Shown here: positions 7,543 to 18,747 of the stretch, piece by piece
Position numbering within the stretch: position 1 is the stretch's first letter
How the letters are laid out: the number at the start of each line of letters is the position of its first letter
Notes under the pieces: generated by a model
The model's database searches: none
What the model was told of the DNA's origin: nothing
What the model saw: only the letters and a program-made list of their open reading frames with translations
NCBI RefSeq assembly: GCF_963678635.1
Contig: NC_087065.1
Location: 52,769,858 to 52,829,857, forward strand
Direction of reading: 5' to 3'
Length of the DNA: 60,000 nt
From: Symsagittifera roscoffensis
Lineage: Eukaryota > Xenacoelomorpha > Acoela > Convolutidae
Translations under genes and position numbers: made by a program

Positions 7543-9371
7543 AGGGGCAAGTGAGTTTTGATTGTGGTTCTTGGGACGGTCCCTTGAAAACCAGTCTAGT
7601 AACGATGTGGGAGCTCATGAAGCCTTCTTGGTGTCCTCATCCTAACGCCGGTTTAATCTGGGACATGACGGCGGATATCACGTTAGACCCAGATGATGAT
7701 ACGAGTTTACATGATCTGGCCATGATACACCATATGCTGGCCATGAGGTTGACGAAGCGGAAGAGCAACCCATCCACGGAGCTGTCCGAGGAAGGTCCAT
7801 CGAGCAATTGGTTGAAGCAAGGCACATGCTTGGCTCAACAGAGTGGGATGGAAGGACATCTTTGCAACTTGGGACACTGCCTGATTACGCTGAGCGAGCA
7901 GCATCGACAACTGGCACGATTGTACGGAAGATTGAGCATGTCGGATAAGAGTGGCATGGAGTTGGTCGCGGACTGTCATGGGGTGACGGATGTAAACTTG
8001 ATCACAGCCTTGGGATTTTGTAGCAAGACGAGTTCGATAGAATCGCTTGAGCGCCTGGAGCGTGCCCATGAGCTAGTGACGTCCCTCAGCGTGGAAGTGT
8101 TCCCTGGAGCATTGCAGACACAGCAGAAGATCGGGGGCTGGCGAGAAGCTCTGGAGAACGAAATGAATCTGAAAGATAGTGAAGCCTATCATAAACCTAC
8201 TGGTTCAAAATATCTGGTGGGTTCAAGCTCCGCACCATATTGCAGTAGTAGGTATCCTATACACATGGTGGTGATGGATGCGAGGACACAGCAGGTGTTG
8301 ATTGACCAACTTTTCTCTGTGCCAAAGTGCGTGAGGTTGGCCAGAATGTCGGAGAGGTCATATGATTTGTTGGCAAAGATCTTTCGGGCAGTCCCGAAGA
8401 GATCTGAAGGCGAGTTGCAAGACGTAGTGGGTGAAGAGTTTCTGAGATTGAACGAAGGTAATGTGAGTGAGTTCCAGAAGCAGAAAGCGAGTGGAGCGTT
8501 ACCCACTGAATTCCCCATCATAGAAGAGAAAGACGACTTACACAGAGTTCTGATGGAGGTAGAACCGTTGCTGGGGGCCTCAGGGTATTGGACCCGAAGG
8601 AACATAGCGAGAACCCATGGGGAGTATCCTTGCCACTGCTTGGCGCAGACGTTGTGGTACCCCAAACGCGGGAATCTGATGCTAGTATGGGACGTGGAGG
8701 AGTTGTACTCTACGGGGTTGCCCGATCAGAATCAACAGGTGTCAATGGTGGTGGTTAGTGCCATGCTGGCAGTGAGATGGTTGGAGGCTAACACGGTTAC
8801 AAGTGAACAGGAGACGGCCGTGCCGACTCCTGAACAGCTGAGCAAAGTGAAGATGAGTGATGAATTGGATCTTTTCAGAACCACATGCAAGGTTCTGAGA
8901 ATACCCAAAGCCATTGAAAGAATATGGTCAAGGCAAAGATTGATGCCTTGGTTCCGTGCAGTGATGACATCATGGATGTATGAACTCGTGAAGCGTCCCA
9001 TGTCGAGGAACACGGAAGCCTATCAATCTTTCCAGCTAAGTATAGGACCGGGAGCCTATAAGAGAGCATTCCTGACGCACAGAAACGCGGTCACCACGGC
9101 GGTGAAGCGGGTAGCTGGAGCGCCTTGTGTAACTGAAGATGAGAAGAAAGAGGTCTTAAGAGCTGACCTAGAAAGAAATGTGAGCCTATGTCTTCACAAC
9201 AGCTTTTGCAGGAACCGGGAGCAAAAAGTGAATGTGGACTTGCTACCTTGTTGCAAACCGAGGCTGTTGGAACAGGAGAGTTGGGGCACGGCCCGCAACT
9301 CCACGGACATGTTGGAGAAAGTATTAGAAGACAGCGAAGCTGAAGATCAGGATGGAGAAGCGATGGAGTGA
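7509..9371 (+). CDS. Giant ORF piece 7: C-terminal region with acidic tail
   Basis: This is the longest uninterrupted piece (over 600 codons). No ATG stands at its beginning and it continues piece 6 after the frame change near 7508. It has scattered Cys and His residues (about 7850-7900 and 8625-8645), but their spacing does not make a zinc-finger type I can name. The rest is helical. The last 25 residues are acidic (DSEAEDQDGEAME) before a natural TGA at 9369. Composition becomes strongly AT-rich right after the stop, which argues that this is the true C-terminus of the whole reading frame. Confidence 0.55.
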   Translation, partial: KTSGRTLGPELKGQVSFDCGSWDGPLKTSLVTMWELMKPSWCPHPNAGLIWDMTADITLDPDDDTSLHDLAMIHHMLAMRLTKRKSNPSTELSEEGPSSNWLKQGTCLAQQSGMEGHLCNLGHCLITLSEQHRQLARLYGRLSMSDKSGMELVADCHGVTDVNLITALGFCSKTSSIESLERLERAHELVTSLSVEVFPGALQTQQKIGGWREALENEMNLKDSEAYHKPTGSKYLVGSSSAPYCSSRYPIHMVVMDARTQQVLIDQLFSVPKCVRLARMSERSYDLLAKIFRAVPKRSEGELQDVVGEEFLRLNEGNVSEFQKQKASGALPTEFPIIEEKDDLHRVLMEVEPLLGASGYWTRRNIARTHGEYPCHCLAQTLWYPKRGNLMLVWDVEELYSTGLPDQNQQVSMVVVSAMLAVRWLEANTVTSEQETAVPTPEQLSKVKMSDELDLFRTTCKVLRIPKAIERIWSRQRLMPWFRAVMTSWMYELVKRPMSRNTEAYQSFQLSIGPGAYKRAFLTHRNAVTTAVKRVAGAPCVTEDEKKEVLRADLERNVSLCLHNSFCRNREQKVNVDLLPCCKPRLLEQESWGTARNSTDMLEKVLEDSEAEDQDGEAME

Positions 9372-10820
9372 AGATTATGAACGAAGAGAACAAGTGAAGA
9401 CGTGAGCAAAGAAGAGAAGAGAAGAAAAAAAAACTTGATTGTCTTTGTGTGTTAAAACTTGAACCAATCAACCAAGTTTTGATTATTGAACTTGTTAAAC
9501 TTTTTGTTTTGATTTAGTTTGGTCAAACCAAACTTTGAAAATTGTTACAATTGTTAAAATTGTTGAAAGAGAATTTTAGTTGTAGTATTTATGTATATAC
9601 ATAGAACATAGGTGAGTATATTTACCTATTTAAACATGACTGAAGTTTTTAACCTGTGTAAGACACAATTTCACTGCGTGGCGACGTGGTAAGTTTGGGT
9701 AAACTCGCTCGAGAAGGGTGAGTGACTCAATAACTTTCCTAGTCACAGAGTTTCTTAGTTTTAATATTGAAGGGACCGCATAAATAACTGATTATACTTG
9801 GTGAGTGATGTTAAGTTAATTTTAACGGGTGCGTGGCCGTGCCACGTCCCACTTTTTTTTTAAATCACAAAGAGCGAAAAGAAGTTTTATGGCAAGACGA
9901 CGTAAGTAGTCAGAAAAGAAATTTTATCTAGGACACTCCTCATGGTGCAAATTTTGTGAAAATTTTGAAAGGCAGTGAAATGTAGTATGATGCCATTTGT
10001 GAACACGTAGTGAGTTGAGGTGGAGTAGATAAATTTCATTTTCTTATGCGATTTGTAAGATTGATTACAGAGAACTGCAACACTACTTGACGATAACCCG
10101 GTGTTATGCGATCAATAGGGACATTGATGGGGACTTATCTGGGGAGTTTGTGCCATTCTGCCAGATTGACACAGCGCAACCTTCCGACGACACGAAAAAA
10201 AACGAATAAAGGCCTAAGGAACGAAAAAGTATTGCGAAGGAGGGTAGGAACATTCTAGAATTATTTTTTTTAAATTTCGATTGAAGAGTGGATATTTCTC
10301 AGAAATACGAAAAAGACGGCCATTTTGACGAAAAAGGACGAAAAAACAGAACAACGACAAATATTGTGGAAAACGGTCGCACAAGAGGCAAAAAATACGA
10401 AGCCTCTTATCGTGGCAACAACACACGATAAGACTCTTAGCTGCGGAAATTGGTGGAGAAGGAAGCTTCAGTGGGGAAGGAATATCCCACGGAACCCTCC
10501 CGTGCCACAAATTGGAAGAGATAAGAACGTTATCTCAGGAAGATTACGGGAGCGGAGGCTTGGTCACCTAGAGACTGTTTTATGTGAAGGGACTACATAA
10601 AACTAACTTTGTAGCTACTTGGATGTCGTAGAAGTCTGAATTAACACCGGTATAATTTGATATTTTAGAGTATGAGTAGCTAGAAAGAGGAAAGGGTCAA
10701 TCCATCTCCAATGGATTTAATATAGAACTGTCACACAAAAACATGTTAAAATAGGTTGATCGAGCCGTGTTTTTAATGGCAATCACGTAGTCTGAGGATC
10801 CGTATGTACTTCCGGGCGAA
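9372..10820. other. Non-coding region after the giant ORF
   Basis: This is AT-rich sequence with purine-rich runs just after the stop. It has two short palindromes, AGTTTGGTcaAACCAAACT at about 9517-9535 and GCGTGGCcgtGCCACG near 9830-9845. A short open frame at 10,325-10,600 has no protein-like pattern. No polyadenylation signal stands out close to the stop. I found no repeat shared with bases 1-475, so element ends cannot be placed. Otherwise I see nothing. Confidence 0.4.
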
Positions 10821-10849
10821 TGTTACATCAAATGTAAAATGATAATTCA

Positions 10850-11150
10850 CCTCCGATTATTTGTACAATTCTGGGGGATTGAAAATTGCCAAATTTGCCA
10901 TGTTGTGGATTAAATTATTCGCACTTTGAAGAGTGTGTTAATAAGGCTGAGAGCGTAACCCGAATTATTTATGCGTGGCGACTTATCCCGCACAACTAAA
11001 TCGTTCCAATTTCAATTGAGACTAGATAATTGGTCGTAGTAATTTTGTACGACTCGAAATTTTACCCTTTGTTATTGTCCAAAATGTACAAGTTTTCAAA
11101 ATTTTCTTTTCGTAACTCTCAGGGCTTTGCCTTAACAGATGAACAGTCTT
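10850..11150. repeat. Dispersed repeat, copy 1 (second copy at about 33,500)
   Basis: Roughly 250-300 bases, from the stretch ending in GGGGGATTGAAAATTGCC to the CAGGGCTTTGC motif, recur in the same orientation at about 33,500-33,830. Long identical blocks, such as CGAATTATTTATGCGTGGCG, are separated by small indels. No ORF is shared. This is probably a fragment of an interspersed element. Confidence 0.7.
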
Positions 11151-11942
11151 GTTTGTCTTCAAAAATTGTTTTCCAATTTGCATATTTTACAATAACTGCC
11201 GAAAATACCTCAGCTCGACTTTTTCGCTCACATTCGTTTATCACACCAAGCCGAAAAAACGACACTAATTGGAAAATGTTTTGTTATATTTTTAAGACTG
11301 GTAGGAAAATTCTGCTACTTGCACGGTAACAGGCAATCCTTGTTTAAATATTCATACAGTTTTTGTTGTATCGGCTCCGTCAATTTATTTTGCATAATTT
11401 CGAGTGCAAATAAATTCGCATGCGATCATGTGTTTCAGAGTGGATGCGTTGTATAAAAATTGAAAAAATGTAAAAAATATTTCATGACAAGTTTTGTTTT
11501 TGGCTCAAACAAGTTTCGACCCAAATTTTGTTGCCGCTCGTTAATTAATTTTCTGTTTTTTAAGGCTGTTTATGAACTTCTTTGTACAATCATGGAATTT
11601 TTGTGGCTGCATCTTTTTCAACTTTTAAGTTTATTTTCCAACTTCATTTTCCTTGTATTTCTTTTGCCTCGCATCGCCTCTTTATCAAAATAGTTTTTTC
11701 GATCTAGTGGCTTCTGTCCCCTTTTCTATCAGCTAGCTATGTTTGTAAAATTTTTGATTTGGGACTTGAAGTAACAGCCTGCCGCCAAGAGCCCACCCCA
11801 ATCTTGCGTGAAAACATCCACATGGTGTTTTTTAAATACATGGTTCTTCCGCTCTTTTAACTATCTTTCGATTGTTTGATTGTTATTTGACTAAAGTAAT
11901 GGTTTGCAAGAAAGTTGTCGTTTTAATGGCTTGATTTTTCAG
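11150..11942. other. Region upstream of the ELMOD3-like coding start
   Basis: This is AT-rich, without a convincing exon. A T-rich tract ends in AG at 11,941-11,942 (TTGATTTTTCAG), 11 bases before the ATG. It is a strong splice acceptor, so the first coding exon probably has an upstream 5'-UTR exon (or a trans-spliced leader). I cannot locate that exon or the promoter. Confidence 0.45.
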
Positions 11943-11953
11943 AAGTTAATAAA

Positions 11954-13034
11954 ATGAGTTCTACACTTTCGCAAAGCTCTGTCCAACATGAATTGACGAA
12001 ACAAGCGCTTGGACTGAGTGGCGATGTGAGGCAGCAGCTATTGCCACAAGAAGATTCAAAATCCTCAGAGCTTACAAATTTCGCTAGACAAGAAAATTTA
12101 CTGGACGATGAGTTTGATGAAGCCTTTGAACAGTCATCGAGCGATGGACAGGTAACTGAAAAACTATCACCCAAGACTATTTCTAAACCAACTCCTGTCG
12201 TTAGCAAGGATATTAATGAAATTAATCGAATATGGCTTGAAAAGCGCCAAAAACTGCAAAAAGACCCTTCACGAGAAACAATCAACGCATCAGAAATCCA
12301 ACTTGGTAAAAAAGAAGATTTTGCAATGCAAAAAGGAGTGAGCGCAGGAGTTTCACCAATCAGTACAAATCCACTGATTTTACCTTTTTCTGACAGGAAT
12401 CGTGCTTCAGGTGTTGATGCTATTGTAGCTCAATCGCATCAGAGTAAAGTTTCAGTTAGCGGCGAAACAGCTTTTGGAATTCAAAATTCTGCTGTTGTTA
12501 CGGTAGATTCAACTGAGATTAATGTTAAGTCGATGGCTGAATCAAGATACAATAAAGAACTTGAAGAGATTAAGTCAATGGCTTTCAATGGTATAGATCA
12601 AGTAGATTCTCCGAGTAGAGATATATCGGCGTCGAATGAGAATTTCAAAAACACTATCAGTGATAAAGCTCTGTTCACTCTGCCTACAAATGTAATCAAA
12701 ATCTCCGATAAAAACCCGATTGAGTTTCAAGAAGATGATGTATTTGAAGCTGAACTTATTACTCAACAAAATTCCGACACTAACTTGGTATTTTGCTCAT
12801 TCGAACAGATGATGTCCTTGTTTAAATCACCTGAGCTTGATTATTCTCAAATTCAAACAACAGTGCCTGTAAGTGGCTGGAAGTCCATTAAAAAAATTTT
12901 CAGTGGTCCTCCGAAATTGAACAAAAATTTAGTGCGCGATCGGGATTCTATTTTTGCTCTTGCGAAACTAGCTTTCAATCCTTCAGACGAACTTCATGTA
13001 CAAATGCTAAGAACAGTCTATGGCGTTTTGACCA
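11954..13034 (+). CDS. ELMOD3: ELMO domain-containing protein 3-like, coding exon 1
   Basis: This encodes residues 1-360 of an inferred ~573-residue protein. The start is the first ATG after a good acceptor (AG at 11,941). The first ~280 residues are acidic and serine-rich, probably disordered and not conserved. From about residue 300 the segment SGWKSIKKIFSG and the later PSDELHVQMLRTVYGVLT resemble the part of ELMOD proteins that precedes the ELMO core. The exon ends in ACC A|gtaagt (phase 1) and joins in frame to the exon at 24,110. ELMOD proteins stimulate GTP hydrolysis on Arf-family GTPases. Human ELMOD3 is about 380 residues, so this one has a long N-terminal extension. Bases from 12,621 to the exon end are duplicated at 17,045-17,458. 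Confidence 0.75.
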
Positions 13035-13122
13035 GTAAGTCCATGCATTTTTGTTTGTTCGAGATGTGGCTTTTAGGTTCCAAAGATTTTTTCTCCAAAT
13101 GATTGTTCAGCAAAGTTATAAG

Positions 13123-13404
13123 TAGTAGTAGTAGTAGTAGTAGGGCTTTTGTGCTCGTAGCACAAGGGGTTTCCCCCTTTCAGTTTTTCGTTCTATAGTG
13201 AAGTTTTGCTTCTACAGTCATTCATTGTGCAATCGCAAGCAATTCTCCATGTGCACTTGTTCATTTGTTCGTAGTCCTTCTCAAATTTTCTCCAAAATAA
13301 CCACAATATTCGCTTCTTCAGTCTGCTTGTTACTCTCACGTCAATTTTGATCACATTCGCTAGCCGACATGTTTGGTAAAAGAATTCGTCCTCCAAAAAT
13401 TTCC
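13123..13404. repeat. Copy-A-specific insert with (TAG)n microsatellite
   Basis: About 280 bases are present in copy A and replaced by about three bases in copy B. The insert begins with seven to eight AGT/TAG units followed by a hairpin, TGTGCTcgtAGCACA. Either a small insertion occurred in A or a deletion in B; no target-site duplication is obvious. Confidence 0.6.
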
Positions 13405-14597
13405 ATGTCTTTTGGAGAGGACAGACAACGGATCCTCGGATCCACCAAACGTCTGCCCTAAAAGGTCATAAACTATCTAAAAATTGATTTAAAATAAAAA
13501 AACAAACGTGTTCTCCAGAAAAATGATCTTACAAAGAGTCAATGAAAGTAGTTCAGACACTTATAAAGATCGCGTTGATTTTTTTTTGGCTTTTTTAAGG
13601 AAAAGTCTTGAAATTTGCTCAGGCTCAATTTTAATTTTTCGCGTTTTGAATTTTGATGTTTTCTAAGTTCAGTTCATTTTTCTATTAAAAGGAAGGCAAA
13701 CTCCAACATCGATTAGAGAAAATGAAATGTAAAGGTCACAAAAAACGTGATCAGCTTCTAATTTTGAAAATGGAGTTTGATTATCAGATTTTTCAGCAAA
13801 TTATAAATTTTACCTATTGATCCAGTTTTCTCAATTTGGGTAGATTTCATCAAAGAAGTGTCAATCATAGTTTTTCTAGAAATTCAAAGAGCTTTAAGGC
13901 CCTTTTTGTTTTCAAGAAATCGAAATTTGAGATTTTTCAAAAAACATGTCAGTATTTTTGTTAACTTTTTATCGTGCAAGCAAGCAAGCAGACCGGGGGA
14001 CAAGTGTTGTCAGTATTTATCATGCTACCACAGTCAACAGTAATGTTATGAAAACGGAGAGAAGAACCTGTTTACTAAACAAACGCATTTCACTTTTTGG
14101 AATACTTTTTCGAAAATTTGAATAATAAGAATTTTAGAAGCTTCAGAGTATTTGTAACAGTACAGTATTTAAAGAGCGCTAAGAGGTACGTGCACGTTTT
14201 CCGTGTTTGAACTTGTGTTTTGCCCGATAATCAAATTGAAAGTAAATTTTAAAGTTATGTTCTCTAAAAGCAGATGGTTCTGGAAAAAAAAAATTTTTCA
14301 CAAAAATCTTAGGGGTTGCCCAGCCGCATTTAACTAATGGGTGAAAGTTTTGAATTGAAAAAGAATCTATGAATTTGTAGTAAAAACATGATATTTCATT
14401 AAAAGAACTCTTTTTAATTTCAACCGGCAGTAAGTCCAAAGTGTCTAATTTGTTATTGCCCTCGCGATAAGCAAGGGTATTGCAATCGGGTACTAGACTT
14501 TTTTCCCGTAAACAACTTTGTCCGCTGGACTCATTGGCTTCCTGGTGGTACCTTGGTTCATAATGAATTCAAATTTTGTTGTGTCTCTTACACTCTT

Positions 14598-14667
14598 AGC
14601 CTGGTGATAACAAATATGCTTGGGACGGCAAAGATCGTGGGTTCGAATCTGACCAGGACCATTTTTT
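14598..14667 (+). repeat. tRNA-like segment (A and B box) of a dispersed repeat
   Basis: CCTGGTGATAAC followed about 40 bases later by GGGTTCGAATC has the spacing and B-box sequence of a tRNA gene, and a T run follows. The ends CCTGGT and ACCAGG can pair, but the arms do not form a normal cloverleaf, so this is a tRNA-derived repeat and not a working tRNA. The copy-B duplicate lies at 18,748-18,816. Confidence 0.5.
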
Positions 14668-15126
14668 CAAAAGGTAAATATTCTGGTTCAAAAAAATTTC
14701 GGTCTATTGTTTGTCTGCTTATATTTTTTCGGCTTAGGTGCCAGATCTAAGAATCATTTATTTCAGCTGTAAAAATTTATCACTGCAGATGTTTTTAGCA
14801 TTTTAAAAAACGGGGCCAAATCCAAAAGTTCGTTTTTACATTGGTTGTAATTTAACCAGCTCGATTTTAAAAAAAGTTCATTATTTTCATTTTGGTTTTT
14901 TTAGGCTTTATAGTTTTGGGTTTCATTAGTATCGACTTAGTGGCCTTTTATTGCTTCGTTACGACTGAAAAAAGGTGTTTTAAGCGTGTGCGTGCTCTGA
15001 GGGGAAAATGGTATTAACATTTTTCATAAGTAAAGAGTTTTGAATTTCTTTTCGGCATGAGGTGTTTCTGCTCAGGTTTTTTCGGCTTTGTTACCGCTTG
15101 GATATTATAAATTGAAATCCGATCAT

Positions 15127-15203
15127 CCATCTGGCGTAGAGGTAAAACAACAGCTTGAAACGGCAAGGGCTTGAAGTTCAAATCCAGCCGGGCTCTTTTT
15201 TTG
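15127..15203 (+). repeat. Second tRNA-like segment (A and B box, T-run end)
   Basis: CTGGCGTAGAGG matches a pol III A box and AGTTCAAATCC a B box, with the run TTTTTTT directly after GGGCTC as a pol III stop. It is a tRNA-derived SINE head or tRNA pseudogene. The duplicate lies at 19,278-19,353. Confidence 0.55.
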
Positions 15204-15844
15204 CAAACTAGTGTTGTGCTTTTTCGGAATTTCGTCCGTGTGTTGGTTTTTGTCCCCTAGTTCCCTTAGCTCGATGTCTGTTTATTTTTGTTGGCTTGAT
15301 TCCCGTAGCTCGATGGTTCAGCTTGATTCCCAGTTACTGTGCCGATAAAGCCCTGGAGTTCGATTTCAGTTGAGACCTGTTTTTCTTGCACATAGAAAAT
15401 GTTGGCTAATTTAGGTTGTCTTTGCTTATTTTTGTCTGCTTAGTTCCGCAGAAAGGATTTTGTTTGAAAACTTGGCTCTGTTTATCATTCTCAAAGCTCT
15501 TTTTAGAGTTTATATTGTTGCAGGCAATTTTCGAATATTTTAGGCTTTTGTTGCTATTTGTATTAACAAAAAAGATTTTGTCTTATTTTTTTTCCGTTTG
15601 ATTTTAATCATAGCTCAGCCTCGCCTCTGTGTATAAAATTTGCAACCTCTATACCAATTCGAGAATCGGTAAATTTTTGAAAACTAAAGGCTTCGTTTCA
15701 ACAAGACTTACAGTGCATTTGATTAGAGATTTAACGACGAGTTTCAAAAGCTCGTAGATATGGTACTCATAAACGGTCAGCAAATTTTTATTTTTTACAA
15801 ATATCTTCACGCTGGTCCTGCCAATTTCAAAAAATTCAATGGTA

Positions 15845-17042
15845 ATCTATCATATATTTAAATGCGGGCTTCACTATCTTGCCATGTTTAAGCTCACTCC
15901 ACGTATTTTTTTTGCATGTTTAACCAAAGAATTTTTTCAAGTTTAAGCTATATCGTATATTGCAAGTGTTAAGATTTTTCCGATTTTCCTGTTTGCATTC
16001 AACTTTTATTTCACCAAGTTTGAAATTAGCTACCCACTAGTGGGATTTTGTCAAATTTTACCCGGGTGTTGCGATTTTGGCCTCCATATATGAGTAACTA
16101 TATACATTTAGGCTACGAAATACAGCAATTTTTGAGATTTATCAAAAATTTCTAGAAAATTTTAAAAAAATTTCTGCAAATTTGAAATTCTCAACTCTGT
16201 AGTTGGGGGCTGTCAGGGTACTCTCTGGGGTTGCTAATCTTGCCTTCAAATCTCATTTCCCAAATCCTTTACTTTTCGAGATATGACGTTTTTTAATGGT
16301 TTTGTCAAAATTTTTCAAACTTCCAAAATCTAATTCCTGTAATTGGAAACTGTGAGGGTACTCTCAGGAGTTGCGAATCTTGCCTCTGAATATGACTGCT
16401 CAAATCCTTGTATTTTTCGAGATATGACGTTTTTTAGATTTGACGTTTTTTTGACGTTTCTCATCTCTATAGCGAATCGTGCCTTCATGTATTACTGCTC
16501 AAATCTTGTTCGTTTTCGAGGTATGACGTTTTATGTGATTTTCTTTCAAAAACTTTTCAGAAAACTCTTAACTCTTTTTTCAAAATTTGAACCTAACTTT
16601 TTTACTTGGGGCTGTCAAAGTACTCTCAGGGGTTGTGAATCTTGCCTCCAAATATGACTGCTCAAGTCTTTAAAATTTTGAGAAATGAAGTTTTCTTATG
16701 GTTTTTGAAGTTTCGTTCTCAGAGAATTTAAATTTGAAAAGTTTCTCAATTTCAAATTCCTAACCCTGTGGTTGGGTTTTGTGACAATTGCAAATCTTGC
16801 GTTCAGGTGCGACTGCTCTCTGTTTTAAGTTTGCGAAATGTTACGTTTCTTTGTTCATTTTAATTGTTTTCAAATAACTTCTTGTTTTCAAATTTGTTTA
16901 TGGATCCAGTTTTTTCAAGTTGGATTAGTTTTATCAAAATAGTTTTGATCATAATTTTATGGTTTTTCAAAGTTTGAATTGAAAAACGAATAAAAAAACT
17001 TTGCGAAATATGAAAATGCCAACCCTGTGATTGGGTGCTGTC
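15845..17042 (+). mobile_element. Satellite-bearing interspersed element, copy I (tail missing)
   Basis: The leader contains AAATGCGGGCTTCACTATCT and GCATGTTTAA. It is followed from about 16,195 by diverged monomers of about 145-150 bases with recurring blocks GGGCTGTCAGGGTACTCTC, GACTGCTCAAATCCTTG and TTCGAGATATGACGTTTT. No ORF of substance is present; short open frames inside are chance. Related copies at 19,985, 27,545 and 57,793 keep the same order. A leader plus core tandem repeats plus tail resembles non-autonomous Helitron/HINE or pearl-type elements, but that assignment is inference. The right edge is cut by the 4-kb duplication. Confidence 0.65.
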
Positions 17043-17044
17043 GA

Positions 17045-17458
17045 ATATATCGGCGTCGAATGAGAATTTCAAAAACACTATCAGTGATAAAGCTCTGTTC
17101 ACTCTGCCTACAAATGTAATCAAAATCTCCGATAAAAACCCGATTGAGTTTCAAGAAGATGATGTATTTGAAGCTGAACTTATTACTCAACAAAATTCCG
17201 ACACTAACTTGGTATTTTGCTCATTCGAACAGATGATGTCCTTGTTTAAATCACCTGAGCGTGATTATTCTCAAATTCAAACAACAATGCCTGTAAGTGG
17301 CTGGAAGTCCATTCAAAAAATTTTCAGTGGTCCTCCAAAATTGAACAAAAATTTAGTGCGCGATCGGGATTCGATTTTTGCTCTTGCGAAACTAGCTTTC
17401 CATCCTTCAGACGAACTTCATGTACAAATGCTAAGAACAGTCTATGGCGTTTTGACCA
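17045..17458 (+). pseudogene. Partial duplicate of ELMOD3-like exon 1 (3' part)
   Basis: This copies 12,621-13,034, keeping an open frame of about 138 codons and the same gtaagt donor. It lacks the start codon and the upstream part, and no AG acceptor stands at its left edge (GGGTGCTGTCGAATATATC), so it should not be spliced into mRNA. It differs from exon 1 by at least four amino-acid changes (L to R, V to M, K to Q, N to H) and two silent ones, as expected for an unconstrained copy. Confidence 0.75.
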
Positions 17459-18747
17459 GTAAGTCCATGCATTTTTGTTTGTTCGAGATGTGGCTTTTAG
17501 GTTCCAAAGATTTTTTCTCCAAATGATTGTTCAGCAAAGTTATAAGATAATGTCTTTTGGAGAGGACAGACAACGGATCCTCGGATCCACCAAACGTCTG
17601 CCCTAAAAGGTCATAAACTATCTAAAAATTGATTTAAAATAAAAAAACAAACGTGTTCTCCAGAAAAATGATCTTACAAAGAGTCAATGAAAGTAGTTCA
17701 GACACTTATAAAGATCGCGTTGATTTTTTTTTGGCTTTTTTAAGGAAAAGTCTTGAAATTTGCTCAGGCTCAATTTTAATTTTTCGCGTTTTGAATTTTG
17801 ATGTTTTCTAAGTTCAGTTCATTTTTCTATTAAAAGGAAGGCAAACTCCAACATCGATTAGAGAAAATGAAATGTAAAGGTCACAAAAAACGTGATCAGC
17901 TTCTAATTTTGAAAATGGAGTTTGATTATCAGATTTTCCAGCAAATTATAAATTTTACCTATTGATCCAGTTTTCTCAATTTGGGTAGATTTCATCAAAG
18001 AAGTGTCAATCATAGTTTTTCTAGAAATTCAAAGAGCTTTAAGGCCCTTTTTGTTTTCAAGAAATCGAAATTTGAGATTTTTCAAAAAACATGTCAGTAT
18101 TTTTGTTAACTTTTTATCGTGCAAGCAAGCAAGCAGACCGGGGGACAAGTGTTGTCAGTATTTATCATGCTACCACAGTCAACAGTAATGTTATGAAAAC
18201 GGAGAGAAAAACCTGTTTACTAAACAAACGCATTTCCTTTTTTGAAATACTTTCGAAAATTTGAATAATAAGAATTTTAGAAGCTTCAGAGTATTTGTAA
18301 CAGTACAGTATTTAAAGAGCGCTAAGAGGTACGTGCACGTTTTCCGTGTTTGAACTTGTGGTTTGCCCAATAATCAAATTGAAAGTAAATTTTAAAGTTA
18401 TGTTCTCTAAAAGCAGATGGTTCTAGAAAAAAAAAATTTTTCACAAAAATCTTGACTCCCCAGGGGTTGCCCAGCCGCATTTAACTAATGGGTGAAAGTT
18501 TTGAATTGAAAAAGAATCTATGAATTTGTAGTAAAAACTTGATATTTCATTAAAAGAACTCTTTTTAATTTCAACCGGCAGTAAGTCCAAAGTGTCTAAT
18601 TTGTTATTGCCCTCGCGATAAGCAAGGGTATTGCAATCGGGTACTAGACTTTTTTCCCGTAAACAACTTTGTCCGCTGGACTCATTGGCTTCCTGGTGGT
18701 ACCTTGGTTCATACTGAATTCAAATTTTGTTGTGTCTCTTACACTCT

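Larger units (their letters stand above)
560..9371 (+). pseudogene. Giant interrupted ORF (about 2,900 codons) with N-terminal SGNH esterase domain, family unknown
   Basis: Seven long open stretches follow one another on the same strand with almost no gaps, and each reads into the next as plausible protein once a stop or frame change is crossed. Breaks seen: TGA at 1961 and TAG at 4335 in the same frame; frame changes near 3365, 3445, 4930, 6350 and 7508, the last two beside homopolymer runs. Base use is clearly GC-richer than the flanks, and there is no intron signature. In order, the protein would have a helical N-terminus, a basic nuclear-signal-like motif, a coiled coil, an SGNH esterase, a second SGNH-like region without catalytic residues, a long helical part, an acidic then basic linker, and a helical C-terminus with an acidic tail. 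I see no reverse transcriptase, integrase or transposase signature. It is either a decayed gene or transposon, or an intact one damaged by sequencing errors. The seven pieces are described separately below. Confidence 0.7.
12621..17044 (+). repeat. Tandem segmental duplication, copy A (4.4 kb)
   Basis: Starting inside ELMOD3-like exon 1 at ATATATCGGC, the next 4.4 kb is repeated head-to-tail at 17,045-21,192 with only a few percent difference. Copy A has about 280 extra bases (13,123-13,404), including a (TAG)n tract. The copy ends within the satellite-like array, at GGGTGCTGTC, where copy B begins. Confidence 0.9.

Noticed and set aside
4955-7551. Pieces of the giant ORF as separate overlapping genes in an operon
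   Set aside because: Most pieces lack an ATG at their start, and protein-like sequence continues across the frame changes. A eukaryotic context also argues against an operon of overlapping genes.
10325-10600. 91-codon open frame after the giant ORF
   Set aside because: No protein-like pattern, no splice sites and no homology recognised; expected by chance.
14598-15203. Functional tRNA genes
   Set aside because: A and B boxes are present but acceptor, anticodon and T stems do not form a standard cloverleaf, and the segments recur as part of a dispersed repeat.
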